The notes below the pieces were generated by a model, which did not search any database, was not told the DNA's origin, and was given only the letters and a program-made list of their open reading frames with translations. DNA of 64,000 nt from Planctomycetota bacterium (GTDB lineage Bacteria; Planctomycetota; Planctomycetia; Pirellulales; Pirellulaceae), in contig JAJDEH010000009.1 of the NCBI GenBank assembly GCA_029259935.1, forward strand, positions 51,745 through 115,744, given 5' to 3'. The number at the start of each line of letters is the position of its first letter. Position 1 is the first letter of the stretch. Below, piece by piece: positions 47,009 to 54,993 of this stretch. Position numbers and translations under genes: made by a program.

Positions 47009-47219
47009 AAGTGTGTCTCCCAGCAAGTGGCCAATAGACTTTGTCGATGATTTAGCCGGTGATGATCTACTAATTTCTGTCACTTTCCAACATCAATCTG
47101 CCATTGTCTGACCTTGACAGGTGAAAGCGTAAATAGCTATCGTCCGCCGCCCCTCTAATGAGTAAACAAAGATCTTCCCTAGGGCACCTTCGCGCACCCG
47201 TTGGCACGGACCCGCTAGC

Positions 47220-48443
47220 ATGGCGTTGACCATTTTGGATTGCATTAACTACTGGAGCCCCACGGGCGGTGGAGTTCGTCGGTATTTTCTTGAGAAGATG
47301 AAGTACTTCTCGCAGTGCCACGATGTAAAAAACGTCGCGGTATTGACTGCCTCCAGCGATCGGACCGAGGTTCGCGACGACGGCTCGGTGATCGAATATC
47401 TGGCAGCTCCCAAATTGCCCTATGGCGACTATCGCCTGCTGCTTCGCACCCGGTCGCTACGCCGAGTGCTGGCAAAGTATCAGCCCGATGTGATCGAATT
47501 GGCTTTCCCGTGGCTGCTGCCTTCGCGAGGATGCCAAGTATTTCGCGAGACGAATGACAACGCGGCGCTGGTAGGATTCTGGCATGCCGATTTCCCCCGC
47601 ACTTATGTCGGGCGTCTCTTGAAGTCCGTAAATCGGCGGTTGGAAGAGCCCTCGGAAAATTGTGCTTGGTGGTGGGCTCGGCGGCAATTTTCGGATATGG
47701 ACGGCGTTCTCGTGGCCAGCCGGTGGGTGAGCGAGAATGTGGCGAACCACGGCATCGAACAGGTGAAGTATCTGCCGCTGGGAGTCAACTCCGACACGTT
47801 TCATCCGCGGCATAGGGATCCAGCCCTCGTCGAAAAATTGAAGGCGGGCCAAGCAGAGCGGTTGGTGATCTTCTTCCCGCACCGGCTGTCGCAAGAAAAA
47901 GGGGTTCGGACGCTGTTGGAAGCCTATCCAAGGCTTTGCGCCAAGTTGGACGTTGCACCGGCCTTGGTCTTTGCCGGAGACGGCCCTTTTAAGCGGTCCG
48001 TAATTCAGGCATCCCAGCGACATCAGCACGTACACTACCTGGGTTACATCGAAGACACTCATGAATTGGCCCGCTGGTACGCCTCGTCCGACGCCTCGGT
48101 GGCACTCAGCGCCTATGAAACATTTGGGCTCTCCGTCGCCGAAGCAATGGCCAGCGGCTTAGCGATGATCGGTGCCGATATTGGCGGAGCAGCGGAACTG
48201 ATCGAAGATTCTGGCTGTGGATTGACCATTCCGCGCGACAATGTCGACGCGCTGGTTTACAGCTTGCTCGCTCTGGCGACGTCATCGCGCCGCGATGATC
48301 TTGGAAAACTAGGCCGCGAGTATATCGAACGATTTACCTGGAAGTCCACGTTCGACCAGCAATTATCCTACTTGCGCGAACTCGTCCGGCAGCGCCGAAT
48401 CGGGGACGAACCAGCCGGTGAGCTGCAGTCGCGCGCCGCCTAG
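47220..48443 (+). CDS. GT4 family glycosyltransferase
   Basis: 407 aa. N-terminal ILDCINYWSPTGGGVRRYFLEKM (GGGVRRY acceptor/donor loop), then IFFPHRLSQEKGVRTLLEAYPRL and ELARWYASSDASVALSAYETFGLSVAEAMASGLAMIGADIGGAAELIED. Divergent from the GT4 at 45965 with 211 bp between. Similar in fold but not a close copy. Likely in the same glycolipid or exopolysaccharide pathway. Confidence 0.9.
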   Translation: MALTILDCINYWSPTGGGVRRYFLEKMKYFSQCHDVKNVAVLTASSDRTEVRDDGSVIEYLAAPKLPYGDYRLLLRTRSLRRVLAKYQPDVIELAFPWLLPSRGCQVFRETNDNAALVGFWHADFPRTYVGRLLKSVNRRLEEPSENCAWWWARRQFSDMDGVLVASRWVSENVANHGIEQVKYLPLGVNSDTFHPRHRDPALVEKLKAGQAERLVIFFPHRLSQEKGVRTLLEAYPRLCAKLDVAPALVFAGDGPFKRSVIQASQRHQHVHYLGYIEDTHELARWYASSDASVALSAYETFGLSVAEAMASGLAMIGADIGGAAELIEDSGCGLTIPRDNVDALVYSLLALATSSRRDDLGKLGREYIERFTWKSTFDQQLSYLRELVRQRRIGDEPAGELQSRAA

Positions 48444-48587
48444 CAGCGCAACCGAGTCGCATAATGGAAGAAGGTTGTGGCATTTGAGTCAAGTTAGGCG
48501 ACCGATGGGAACGACTTATTACTTCCAAGCGATGTCTCGAATTGGTCCGAGGCCCTGCCTCGCTAGCTGAACTCCCATGAAAGTCCA

Positions 48588-49790
48588 ATGAAGACCAACG
48601 TCATCGCAAACCCGGCTGTCGCGGTTATTAGCGACTTGCACGTCGGTGATCCGAACGGTGGTGCATCCGACGAATTCGACCGCGACGACGAATTCGCTCG
48701 ATTGTTGCTCGAAGTGATCCCCAATCAGCTTGGCTGGCCGGCGACCTTGGTGCTGGCCGGCGACTTCATTGACTTTACACAAGTGCTGGCAGAACTGTCC
48801 CAGCATTCCCATGGGCGCCGCTTTGGTTCATCCGAAGAGGAATCATTGGAAAAATTCCAGCGAGTTCGCGCGGGGCACCCTGGCGTGTTCGAGGCCATCC
48901 GGCAGTTTCTACAGTTCGGCGGGCAGGTTGTCGTGTTGCCCGGTAATCACGATGCGGATTTCCATTGGCCAACGGTGTGGCAGGCGTTTCGAAAAGCGGT
49001 CGGCGATCCGCCGGCCGGCCAGTTTCGTTTTGTCCAGGAGGCCGTCATTCGCGAGCAGGGTATTCACATCGAGCACGGGCATCAATCGACGTGGGACAAT
49101 CATTTCAAGCACTGGCCCAACCCGATTGTCGAAGCGCCCGACGGGCCCCGGCTAGAACGGCCGTGGGGAACTCAGTTCATGGAGTTTGTCTACTGCCATG
49201 TGCCCGAGTTCTTTCCAGTGCTGTACCGGGTGCTGTCGCGAGGTCAGTTATTCAGCTTTGTGTGGAAGAACACGTTTCGAGGACATGCCGTTTGTAGAAA
49301 GATCTTCCTGCGGTTGCTAGGTTTCTTCCTCGGCACGTCACCGGAGATTTTGTATCGCTGGTGGGTCGCGCGGCCCCCGACACATGACAGGAGAAACGAG
49401 GATCTGTTCATCGTCGGCCACTCGCACATGCCCTCCGAAATCAAGACTCGCTCTCCTGACGCGTCCCGGACGGTCGACGGAAACTCGCGGAAAACCTTCA
49501 ACACCGGAAGTTGGATGCCCAAGATTTCAATCGGCGACGACGAGCAGATCGAGTGGTCGGAACTGATTGAACGCGACACGGTTCACGACTTATGTTTTGC
49601 CAGCCTCGACCTTTCCAGCGATCCGGTGCAAGTAGCGATCGAACGCCTTGAGCCGTACGCGGAGTGTTCGGCGGCGGTGTCATTCGAAGCGGCGGTGTCA
49701 TTTGAAGCGGCGGTGTCCTTCGAAGCGGCGGCAGCCAAGCGGGGGATTCAACCCTTGTCAGATCCCCGCCGATCGGATCGCGCGGCGTAG
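48588..49790 (+). CDS. Metallophosphoesterase (UDP-diacylglucosamine hydrolase-like)
   Basis: 400 aa. Calcineurin-like motifs in order: ISDLHVGD at 14-21, AGDFIDF near 58-64, GNHDADF near 119-125, an EHGHQ motif and VGHSHMP. Resembles LpxH/YbbF-type phosphoesterases, longer by about 120 residues. The C-terminus has three tandem copies of a 7-residue unit AVSFEAA (21-bp DNA repeat, 49674-49732), probably a slippage product. Follows glycosyltransferase genes, so a role in glycolipid or lipid A-like metabolism is possible. ATG at 48588. Confidence 0.78.
   Translation: MKTNVIANPAVAVISDLHVGDPNGGASDEFDRDDEFARLLLEVIPNQLGWPATLVLAGDFIDFTQVLAELSQHSHGRRFGSSEEESLEKFQRVRAGHPGVFEAIRQFLQFGGQVVVLPGNHDADFHWPTVWQAFRKAVGDPPAGQFRFVQEAVIREQGIHIEHGHQSTWDNHFKHWPNPIVEAPDGPRLERPWGTQFMEFVYCHVPEFFPVLYRVLSRGQLFSFVWKNTFRGHAVCRKIFLRLLGFFLGTSPEILYRWWVARPPTHDRRNEDLFIVGHSHMPSEIKTRSPDASRTVDGNSRKTFNTGSWMPKISIGDDEQIEWSELIERDTVHDLCFASLDLSSDPVQVAIERLEPYAECSAAVSFEAAVSFEAAVSFEAAAAKRGIQPLSDPRRSDRAA
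49674..49732 (+). repeat. 21-bp tandem repeat inside phosphoesterase gene
   Basis: Three near-identical copies of GCGGCGGTGTCATTCGAA with its GCGG start, adding AVSFEAA units at the protein tail. In frame, so it only lengthens the C-terminus. Confidence 0.75.
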
Positions 49791-50002
49791 TATTCCGCCG
49801 AATTCTTACCTTGGAGTCAGGTGATGCGTCACCTCTCCCGGTGAACAACGCCGGCACAACTGGGTGCATGTTGGTGCCATATTGTGCGTGACTCTAAACG
49901 CCGTGGGCGTCTGATGGAGTCTTTTTTGATGATTCTAGTTGGAACAATGAAATAGTGCGCCGAAACGTTGCTTTCAGGCGATCACGTCGACGACAATTGG
50001 GT

Positions 50003-50623
50003 ATGGCTACCGTCGCGTCTCGAACTCCAGAAGGCGAACCACATCAGTGCCTCGTTTGTGCGGCCTTGATTCGCGTGGAGCCATCGCGACCTCCAGGCGA
50101 TGCTCCGTGCCCGAACTGCGGAACACTCTTGTGGTTCTTGTCGACGGAAGATGACGATCCTTTTCGGATATGCACCGCGTGGGAACATGGTATGGCCGTG
50201 GTCGAAAGGGGCGAGGTCGAACTCGGCCTTGCCATCTTGCAAAATTCTGTTTGGCACGAACCCAACAACGTTGCATTACGAAAGAGGCTCCGCGAGGTCG
50301 CACACCAGGTCCGCTTGAAAAATGGTCCGCCGGACAAGGACCTCATACTCATCGAGGGTCGGTCCGAGATTCATTTGGCCAAGAGAAATCAAGATGCCGC
50401 ATTCGTCGATTGGCCCACAATTCTGCGCGCCGCGGAACGAGGGTTATCCGTCTGTCCGGAGGATGTGGATCTCCACTTGGAGTTGGGACATGCCTGCCAT
50501 GCCTTGGGTTATCGAGAAGCGGCAATTTATGCGTATACCAATGCACTTGAAATTCAGCCGGATCGGCAGGAGATAAGCGGTTACCTGGCAAACATGAAAC
50601 AGAGTACTCAAGGACTGGAGTAG
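50003..50623 (+). CDS. Zinc-ribbon and TPR-like protein
   Basis: 206 aa from the ATG at 50003. A zinc ribbon is formed by QCLVC at 16-20 and CPNC at about 35-38, followed by a helical part with EVELGLAILQNSVWHEPNNVALR and LHLELGHACHALGYREAAIYAYTNALEIQPDRQE, which is a TPR. The family is unnamed. An upstream open frame (from 49955) has basic residues only and is not likely translated. Confidence 0.68.
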   Translation: MATVASRTPEGEPHQCLVCAALIRVEPSRPPGDAPCPNCGTLLWFLSTEDDDPFRICTAWEHGMAVVERGEVELGLAILQNSVWHEPNNVALRKRLREVAHQVRLKNGPPDKDLILIEGRSEIHLAKRNQDAAFVDWPTILRAAERGLSVCPEDVDLHLELGHACHALGYREAAIYAYTNALEIQPDRQEISGYLANMKQSTQGLE

Positions 50624-50900
50624 ACGGTCTTCCTGCTTTCGACTGCATGGAACGGGTGGCAACGTTGCTCATTCTGGCTCTGATTTCCCCTCCCCGCCAG
50701 CCCACAAACGAAAGACGGATCTGCCAACGAAGACATCTTGCTGGTTCCCTTCGCTCGCGATTCAAGCTTGACAAAACGGTGTTTTCCACGCGTGAGTTTA
50801 CTTTCGACCTCCGACGGATTGCCGGCGCAAGCGCATCACGATATACCAGGATTTCACCAATACTTTTCCACCCCGGTCCCTCATTGAAACGAGTGTTGCC
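50624..50900. other. Region upstream of SMP-30-like gene; start uncertain
   Basis: 277 bp. The reading frame of the SMP-30-like gene stays open back to a TGA near 50785, without an ATG, GTG or TTG better than 50901. No other gene seen. Confidence 0.4.
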
Positions 50901-51815
50901 TTGGAGATTTATGAATGTGATGTGCTGTACCGTCCGGAAGACTTGCATCTGGCATTCTTGCCGGAAGGTCCAATCGATATGGGTGGCGGCCAATTTAGCT
51001 GGGTTGCCATTCAGCATGGGGCCGACACCACGCACGGATCGCTGAACGTGTTCGACCTATCGGCGCGAACGAACAAAAACTACCCACTAACTGGACGGCC
51101 CGGCTTCGCCTTTCCCACGGCGGACGCTGGCACGTTTGTGATCGGTCAAGAGCATGAATTGGGGCTGTTTAGCGTACAATCGGGTGATTGGACGGTTCTA
51201 AACACGAACGTCGATGCGAACGTCTCGGGAACGACGATTAACGATGGCGTGGAATGCGCCGCTGGGTTGATCTTCGGCTGCAAGGATCTGCAGTTCAAGG
51301 AACAAAAAGCGGGGCTGTACTTTTGGCGCAAGCGCGATCGAAAACTTTTCCCACTGCGATCCGATCAGATTTGCTCCAACGGCAAGGTAATCTTGGACGA
51401 AGGTGATCGCGTCAAGTTCTTGGACATCGACACACCAACGCGGGTAGTCGTCGAATATGATCTAGACATCGAAACGGGCAGCCTCGGCGAGCCAAGACAA
51501 GTGCTGGATTTGCACCGGTTTGACGACTTTCCCGACGGCATGGTGCTCACGCCGGACGGCCAAAGCGTGATCATCGCGTTTTACAATCCCAACGACGCCG
51601 CGCACGGCGAAACGCGGCAATTTCGTTTGTCGGATGGCCAAGTCGAAGCCGTGTGGAAAACGCCGGGCTCGCCGCAGGTCACCTGTCCGCTGTTAATTGA
51701 ACACGACGGCGTGGTGCAGATTGTGTTGACGACCGCCGTGGAACATATGCCCGCCGAGAAACAGGCACGCTATCCCAACGCCGGTTGCCTGTTCATCGGC
51801 GAAACTCAGTTCTGA
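50901..51815 (+). CDS. SMP-30/gluconolactonase-like protein
   Basis: 304 aa from TTG at 50901; the true N-terminus could be further upstream because the frame stays open. Six-bladed propeller features: AFLPEGP with a metal-binding Glu, TTINDGVECAAGLIFGC resembling the NDG site, and DFPDGMVLTPDGQSVIIAFYNP, the PDGM signature. Probable lactonase or sugar-acid hydrolase. No signal peptide. Confidence 0.75.
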   Translation: MEIYECDVLYRPEDLHLAFLPEGPIDMGGGQFSWVAIQHGADTTHGSLNVFDLSARTNKNYPLTGRPGFAFPTADAGTFVIGQEHELGLFSVQSGDWTVLNTNVDANVSGTTINDGVECAAGLIFGCKDLQFKEQKAGLYFWRKRDRKLFPLRSDQICSNGKVILDEGDRVKFLDIDTPTRVVVEYDLDIETGSLGEPRQVLDLHRFDDFPDGMVLTPDGQSVIIAFYNPNDAAHGETRQFRLSDGQVEAVWKTPGSPQVTCPLLIEHDGVVQIVLTTAVEHMPAEKQARYPNAGCLFIGETQF

Positions 51816-51838
51816 ATAAGGGAGATTTGCGGCTCGGC

Positions 51839-52555
51839 CTACTTCGGGCTGGAACCCAGTTCCTTAATAAAGACATTGCGGAAGTACAGCGTGTTGCCGT
51901 GATTTTGAAGTTCGATTTGGCCGGTGCGGTAGATCGGCTTGTCGCGTTCCCAATAATTTTCCAACACCGTGCTGTCGACGACCAGCACGTCGTTCAGCCA
52001 AATGGTCACCTCCTCTTCGACCATCCTGATGCGGAACGTGTTCCACTCTCCAATGGGTTTGTCGGCACAGACAAGCGGCTTGCTGGGGTGCTTTTTGTTA
52101 TTGAATAACCCGCCCGATCCAACCGCGTTTCTGTCGCCGACGTTCGGATCCCAGATTTGAACCTGGGGCGTCCCACGTAAATAGATTCCGCTGTCACCTT
52201 TTTCCTTGATCTTCCAATCGACGTACAATTCAAAGTCGGCGAAGTCTTTCGCCGTGCAGAGGCTTTGGCCCTTGCCGTCGAAGACCAGCGCGCCACCTTC
52301 CACCTTCCAGTGCTCGCGCATACTGGCGTCGGCGGCTTCTTGTTTCTTGGCCAAATCCTGCTTCGACATTTCGGCACGGGTTTTAGGGTTTCCAACCAAC
52401 CCTTTCCAACCCGTGAGATCCTTGCCGTTAAATAGAGCCGTGAAGCCCTTCGGGACCGCCAACTTGGGTTCCTCGGCGACGGTATTCTTCAAAATGGATC
52501 CGCTGCCAGCCACGACGGCCGCCAGCAAAACGACTACGTTCAATACGCGCTTCAT
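51839..52555 (-). CDS. DUF1080 (3-keto-disaccharide hydrolase) family secreted protein
   Basis: 238 aa. Signal peptide RVLNVVVLLAAVVAGSGSIL, then the DUF1080 core: GFTALFNGKDLTGWKG, HWKVEGGALVFDGKG, FELYVDWKIKEKGDSGIYLRG and EWNTFRIRMVEEEVTIWLNDVLV, ending GQIELQNHGNTLYFRNVFIKEL. The concanavalin-like fold fits carbohydrate binding or hydrolysis. Common in planctomycetes beside Gfo/Idh/MocA genes. Confidence 0.92.
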   Translation of the reverse strand: MKRVLNVVVLLAAVVAGSGSILKNTVAEEPKLAVPKGFTALFNGKDLTGWKGLVGNPKTRAEMSKQDLAKKQEAADASMREHWKVEGGALVFDGKGQSLCTAKDFADFELYVDWKIKEKGDSGIYLRGTPQVQIWDPNVGDRNAVGSGGLFNNKKHPSKPLVCADKPIGEWNTFRIRMVEEEVTIWLNDVLVVDSTVLENYWERDKPIYRTGQIELQNHGNTLYFRNVFIKELGSSPK

Positions 52556-52607
52556 GAAATTGTCTCCTCACGGGTGAATTATCTTTTGCGTAGATGATAA
52601 CTGGCGA

Positions 52608-54674
52608 TCAGCCGACAAGCGAGTCGAGGGCTTCGCGGAGCGGTTTCGCCTGATTTGGGTTGACCATGGCAATATATGCAACCATGCCGCGCACCCAACC
52701 TTCGAAGTTGGGGTGATCGTCCCGGTTTTGAGACGCCAGACCTTCGGTTTTGGCCCGGTGCAGGATGGCCCGCAACCGCCGCACGGTCTTTCGCGGCACC
52801 CCAGGACGCTGATTAACGACGATTCCGGTGACACTTTGGGCCCGATTGCGAGATTGCAGGCGGGTTTTCTTTTCGTTGACGCGGAATCCCTCATCCTGGG
52901 AAATATGCCGGATCCGGGCCATCAAATAGGCGGCCAGCTTCACGGCCTCGCCGCTGGCTGAAAATGTCAGATCATCCGCGTAGCGCGTGTATTGCCAGCC
53001 AAGCTTGTCGCTGATCCCGTTCAATCGCGAATCCATTCTTCGAGACACCAAGTTGCTGATACCCGGACTGGTACAAGCCCCCTGGGGCAGGCGGCGCTGG
53101 CCGGTGGCGACATGGTAGGTCGTTCCGTCGTACTGGACCGTTTCACGTGGCGACTCCGTGCACAACAGCGCGAAGATGGTCGCCACCGCCGGTGAATAAC
53201 CGAGCTGACGAAACGCGCCGCGCACCCGGCGAAATGAAATCGTGGGAAAGAAGTCTTGCAAGTCGAGGTTCATTACCACCTCGCTGCCGGCATGCACGGT
53301 TGCTCCGGTCACGGTGCTGCGTCCGCGTACAAAGCCGTGCGCTGCGTCGTGTTGTGGCAGTTTGTCCAACACGTTGCGCAGGATCCACTGTTGGCAGCGG
53401 GCCAGCGATCGATGCGGCGCGGCAAGTTCGCGCGTCCCACCGCTCTTCTTGGGAACCTGAAAGCGAACGTAATGCGTACGGGTCGCCGCTTCATTGTGAA
53501 ACGCCAACCAGCGCAGCCTGGGAATGCCAGTGCCCAGCGCCTCGGCAACTTCAGCCGGCGTGGCCAGCAGGGGCAGGCCGCTTTGCCGCAATTTGTCGGC
53601 GTCCGATTGGCGATCGTGCAACCCGCCCGAGACTCCACGGCCCAAGAATACGATATCCGTTTGGCGTCGCTGCTCGACCGCTTCGGCGTGTTGCTTGCGT
53701 CGCTGTTCCGCCTCGGCTTTCTTTTGCTGCTTGATCTGTTCGCGATCTTCCAAGGTGCGCACAACCGCGCTCTCGGCTAATTGCCGAGCTACCGCCACAT
53801 CGGGGCGGACTTCGTCCATCTGCTCGCCAACCTCGTGAATCTCGCTCAGTTCCTCCGGCGTGATGAATCCATGAGCGACCATGGCATGATCGATAAGCAG
53901 TGTGCGGGCGTCCGTGGTCGGTGGAATGACATCGCGGCGGCCAAACCATGGGTTGCCCCACAGCGAACCGAGTTGCCCTGCCTGTTCTCGTACACTGTCG
54001 TCGTCGAGGGGCGTGAATTGACCTGCGTCCAGGTGGCTCAAATCGCCAGGTTCTCGCTTGGCGAGCGGGGTGGGAGCGGGCGCGGGTGCCACTGGGATCG
54101 GAATTGTGGTCGGTTCTTCAGCAACTGGCGGCCCTTCGTCGGCGACCGGCGCTTGCTCCACTGCCGCCGGTGATTCGTCGTCGACGGGCGGCGATGGTTC
54201 TGGCGTTGACGGCGGCTCCACTTCGATGGTTGGTGCGACATCCGCGGATTCAGCAACCGGCGTATCGGCCAGTGGTTGGCCAGAGTCACCGGAGGGCGGC
54301 TCAAGCTCGAACACAATCGGTTCGACTGGTGCCGTCGGGTCTTCGACAACGACGGGGCGCGGAGCCGTGAATTGCTCAACCGGCCGCGCCGGCGGTACTT
54401 GAGAACGGGAAGATTCTGGAGACTGAGCTGGTTCTTGCCGAGGTGGCGGTTCGTGCTGACGCGTTGCTTCGACCGATTCAAATCGACGGGAACGCCTGTG
54501 CCGGACCACATGCTCGGCATCGTGCCAGTCGGCTCCACATTCGAAGCACTGTTGGGCCGTGGCGGCGCGCAAGGGTTCTCCGCAATAGGGGCAAATCCCC
54601 GCGCCTTCGTATCTGCGGATCAGCCCTTCTTCCGGTGGTTGAAAAAGCTGCCGCAGCCAGTCAAACATTCCCAT
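52608..54674 (-). CDS. Retron-type reverse transcriptase with N-terminal zinc ribbon and Pro-rich linker
   Basis: 688 aa. RT domain about 370-640: NLDLQDFFPTIS (Asp471), LPQGACTSPGISNL (529-542), YTRYADDLTFSA with YADD at 565-568, and VTGIVVNQRPGVPRKTVRRLRAIL, the retron-type VTG...N region. Before it come a zinc ribbon (Cys28, Cys31, Cys43, Cys46), a Pro/Glu/Val-rich linker (about 75-205) and a charged helical stretch (305-340). Retron RTs are usually 300-400 aa, so the first 300 residues are extra. The RT makes msDNA from the adjacent ncRNA (54726-54957). No intron maturase or endonuclease domain is present, which excludes a group II intron. ATG at 54674. Confidence 0.88.
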   Translation of the reverse strand: MGMFDWLRQLFQPPEEGLIRRYEGAGICPYCGEPLRAATAQQCFECGADWHDAEHVVRHRRSRRFESVEATRQHEPPPRQEPAQSPESSRSQVPPARPVEQFTAPRPVVVEDPTAPVEPIVFELEPPSGDSGQPLADTPVAESADVAPTIEVEPPSTPEPSPPVDDESPAAVEQAPVADEGPPVAEEPTTIPIPVAPAPAPTPLAKREPGDLSHLDAGQFTPLDDDSVREQAGQLGSLWGNPWFGRRDVIPPTTDARTLLIDHAMVAHGFITPEELSEIHEVGEQMDEVRPDVAVARQLAESAVVRTLEDREQIKQQKKAEAEQRRKQHAEAVEQRRQTDIVFLGRGVSGGLHDRQSDADKLRQSGLPLLATPAEVAEALGTGIPRLRWLAFHNEAATRTHYVRFQVPKKSGGTRELAAPHRSLARCQQWILRNVLDKLPQHDAAHGFVRGRSTVTGATVHAGSEVVMNLDLQDFFPTISFRRVRGAFRQLGYSPAVATIFALLCTESPRETVQYDGTTYHVATGQRRLPQGACTSPGISNLVSRRMDSRLNGISDKLGWQYTRYADDLTFSASGEAVKLAAYLMARIRHISQDEGFRVNEKKTRLQSRNRAQSVTGIVVNQRPGVPRKTVRRLRAILHRAKTEGLASQNRDDHPNFEGWVRGMVAYIAMVNPNQAKPLREALDSLVG

Positions 54675-54694
54675 GAAAAATTACTCATATTCGT

Positions 54695-54711
54695 CTTTCG
54701 CTCCGCGAAAG
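54695..54711 (-). repeat. Short hairpin between ncRNA and RT start
   Basis: CTTTCGC-TCC-GCGAAAG, 7-bp perfect stem, 21 bp upstream of the RT ATG. It may affect RT translation or be a residue of the ncRNA 3' region. Confidence 0.4.
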
Positions 54712-54725
54712 GCGATAAAAAAGTA

Positions 54726-54957
54726 GGAGGAGTGGCCGGTTGCCTGACTTCATGCTGAGGACCAGAGTCGTTCACCGAGGCCGGTACGGGCATCGTCGGC
54801 CGGAAGAGTCTCGACTCGCCATGGTCTGGCTGACGATGCCCGTACCGGCCATAAAGAACAACGACTTTGGGGACGCAATGGGTAGTCAACTTCCACCATG
54901 GCGGAACGCCATAGCCAGCCGAACTGAAAGTCTCAGATCAACCGAACCACTCCTCCC
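54726..54957 (-). ncRNA. Retron msr-msd noncoding RNA
   Basis: Minus-strand RNA 5' to 3'. a1 at 54957-54939 starts GGGAGGAGTGGTTCGGTTG and pairs with a2 at 54742-54726, CAACCGGCCACTCCTCC. Next come a small stem CTGA/TCAG and an msr-type hairpin ATGGCG-TTC-CGCCAT (54912-54898). The msd is 54870-54762: outer arms CCAAAGTCGTT and AACGACTCTGG, then a 19-bp perfect stem GGCCGGTACGGGCATCGTC/GACGATGCCCGTACCGGCC (54850-54832 and 54797-54779) with a GAGTC-GA-GACTC apical hairpin. After a2 comes TACTTTTTTAT, terminator-like. It lies between the SWIM gene (stop 54994) and RT start (54674). The priming G was not identified with certainty; a candidate lies in the CTGAGAC segment just after a1. Confidence 0.82.
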
Positions 54958-54993
54958 GTGTTTTACATCGTTTGTGTAAGTCTCCAATTGGTG

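Noticed and set aside
52608..54674. Group II intron maturase or DGR reverse transcriptase
   Set aside because: No maturase X/endonuclease domain, no intron-like RNA ends, no template/variable repeat pair; an msr-msd structure sits beside it instead.
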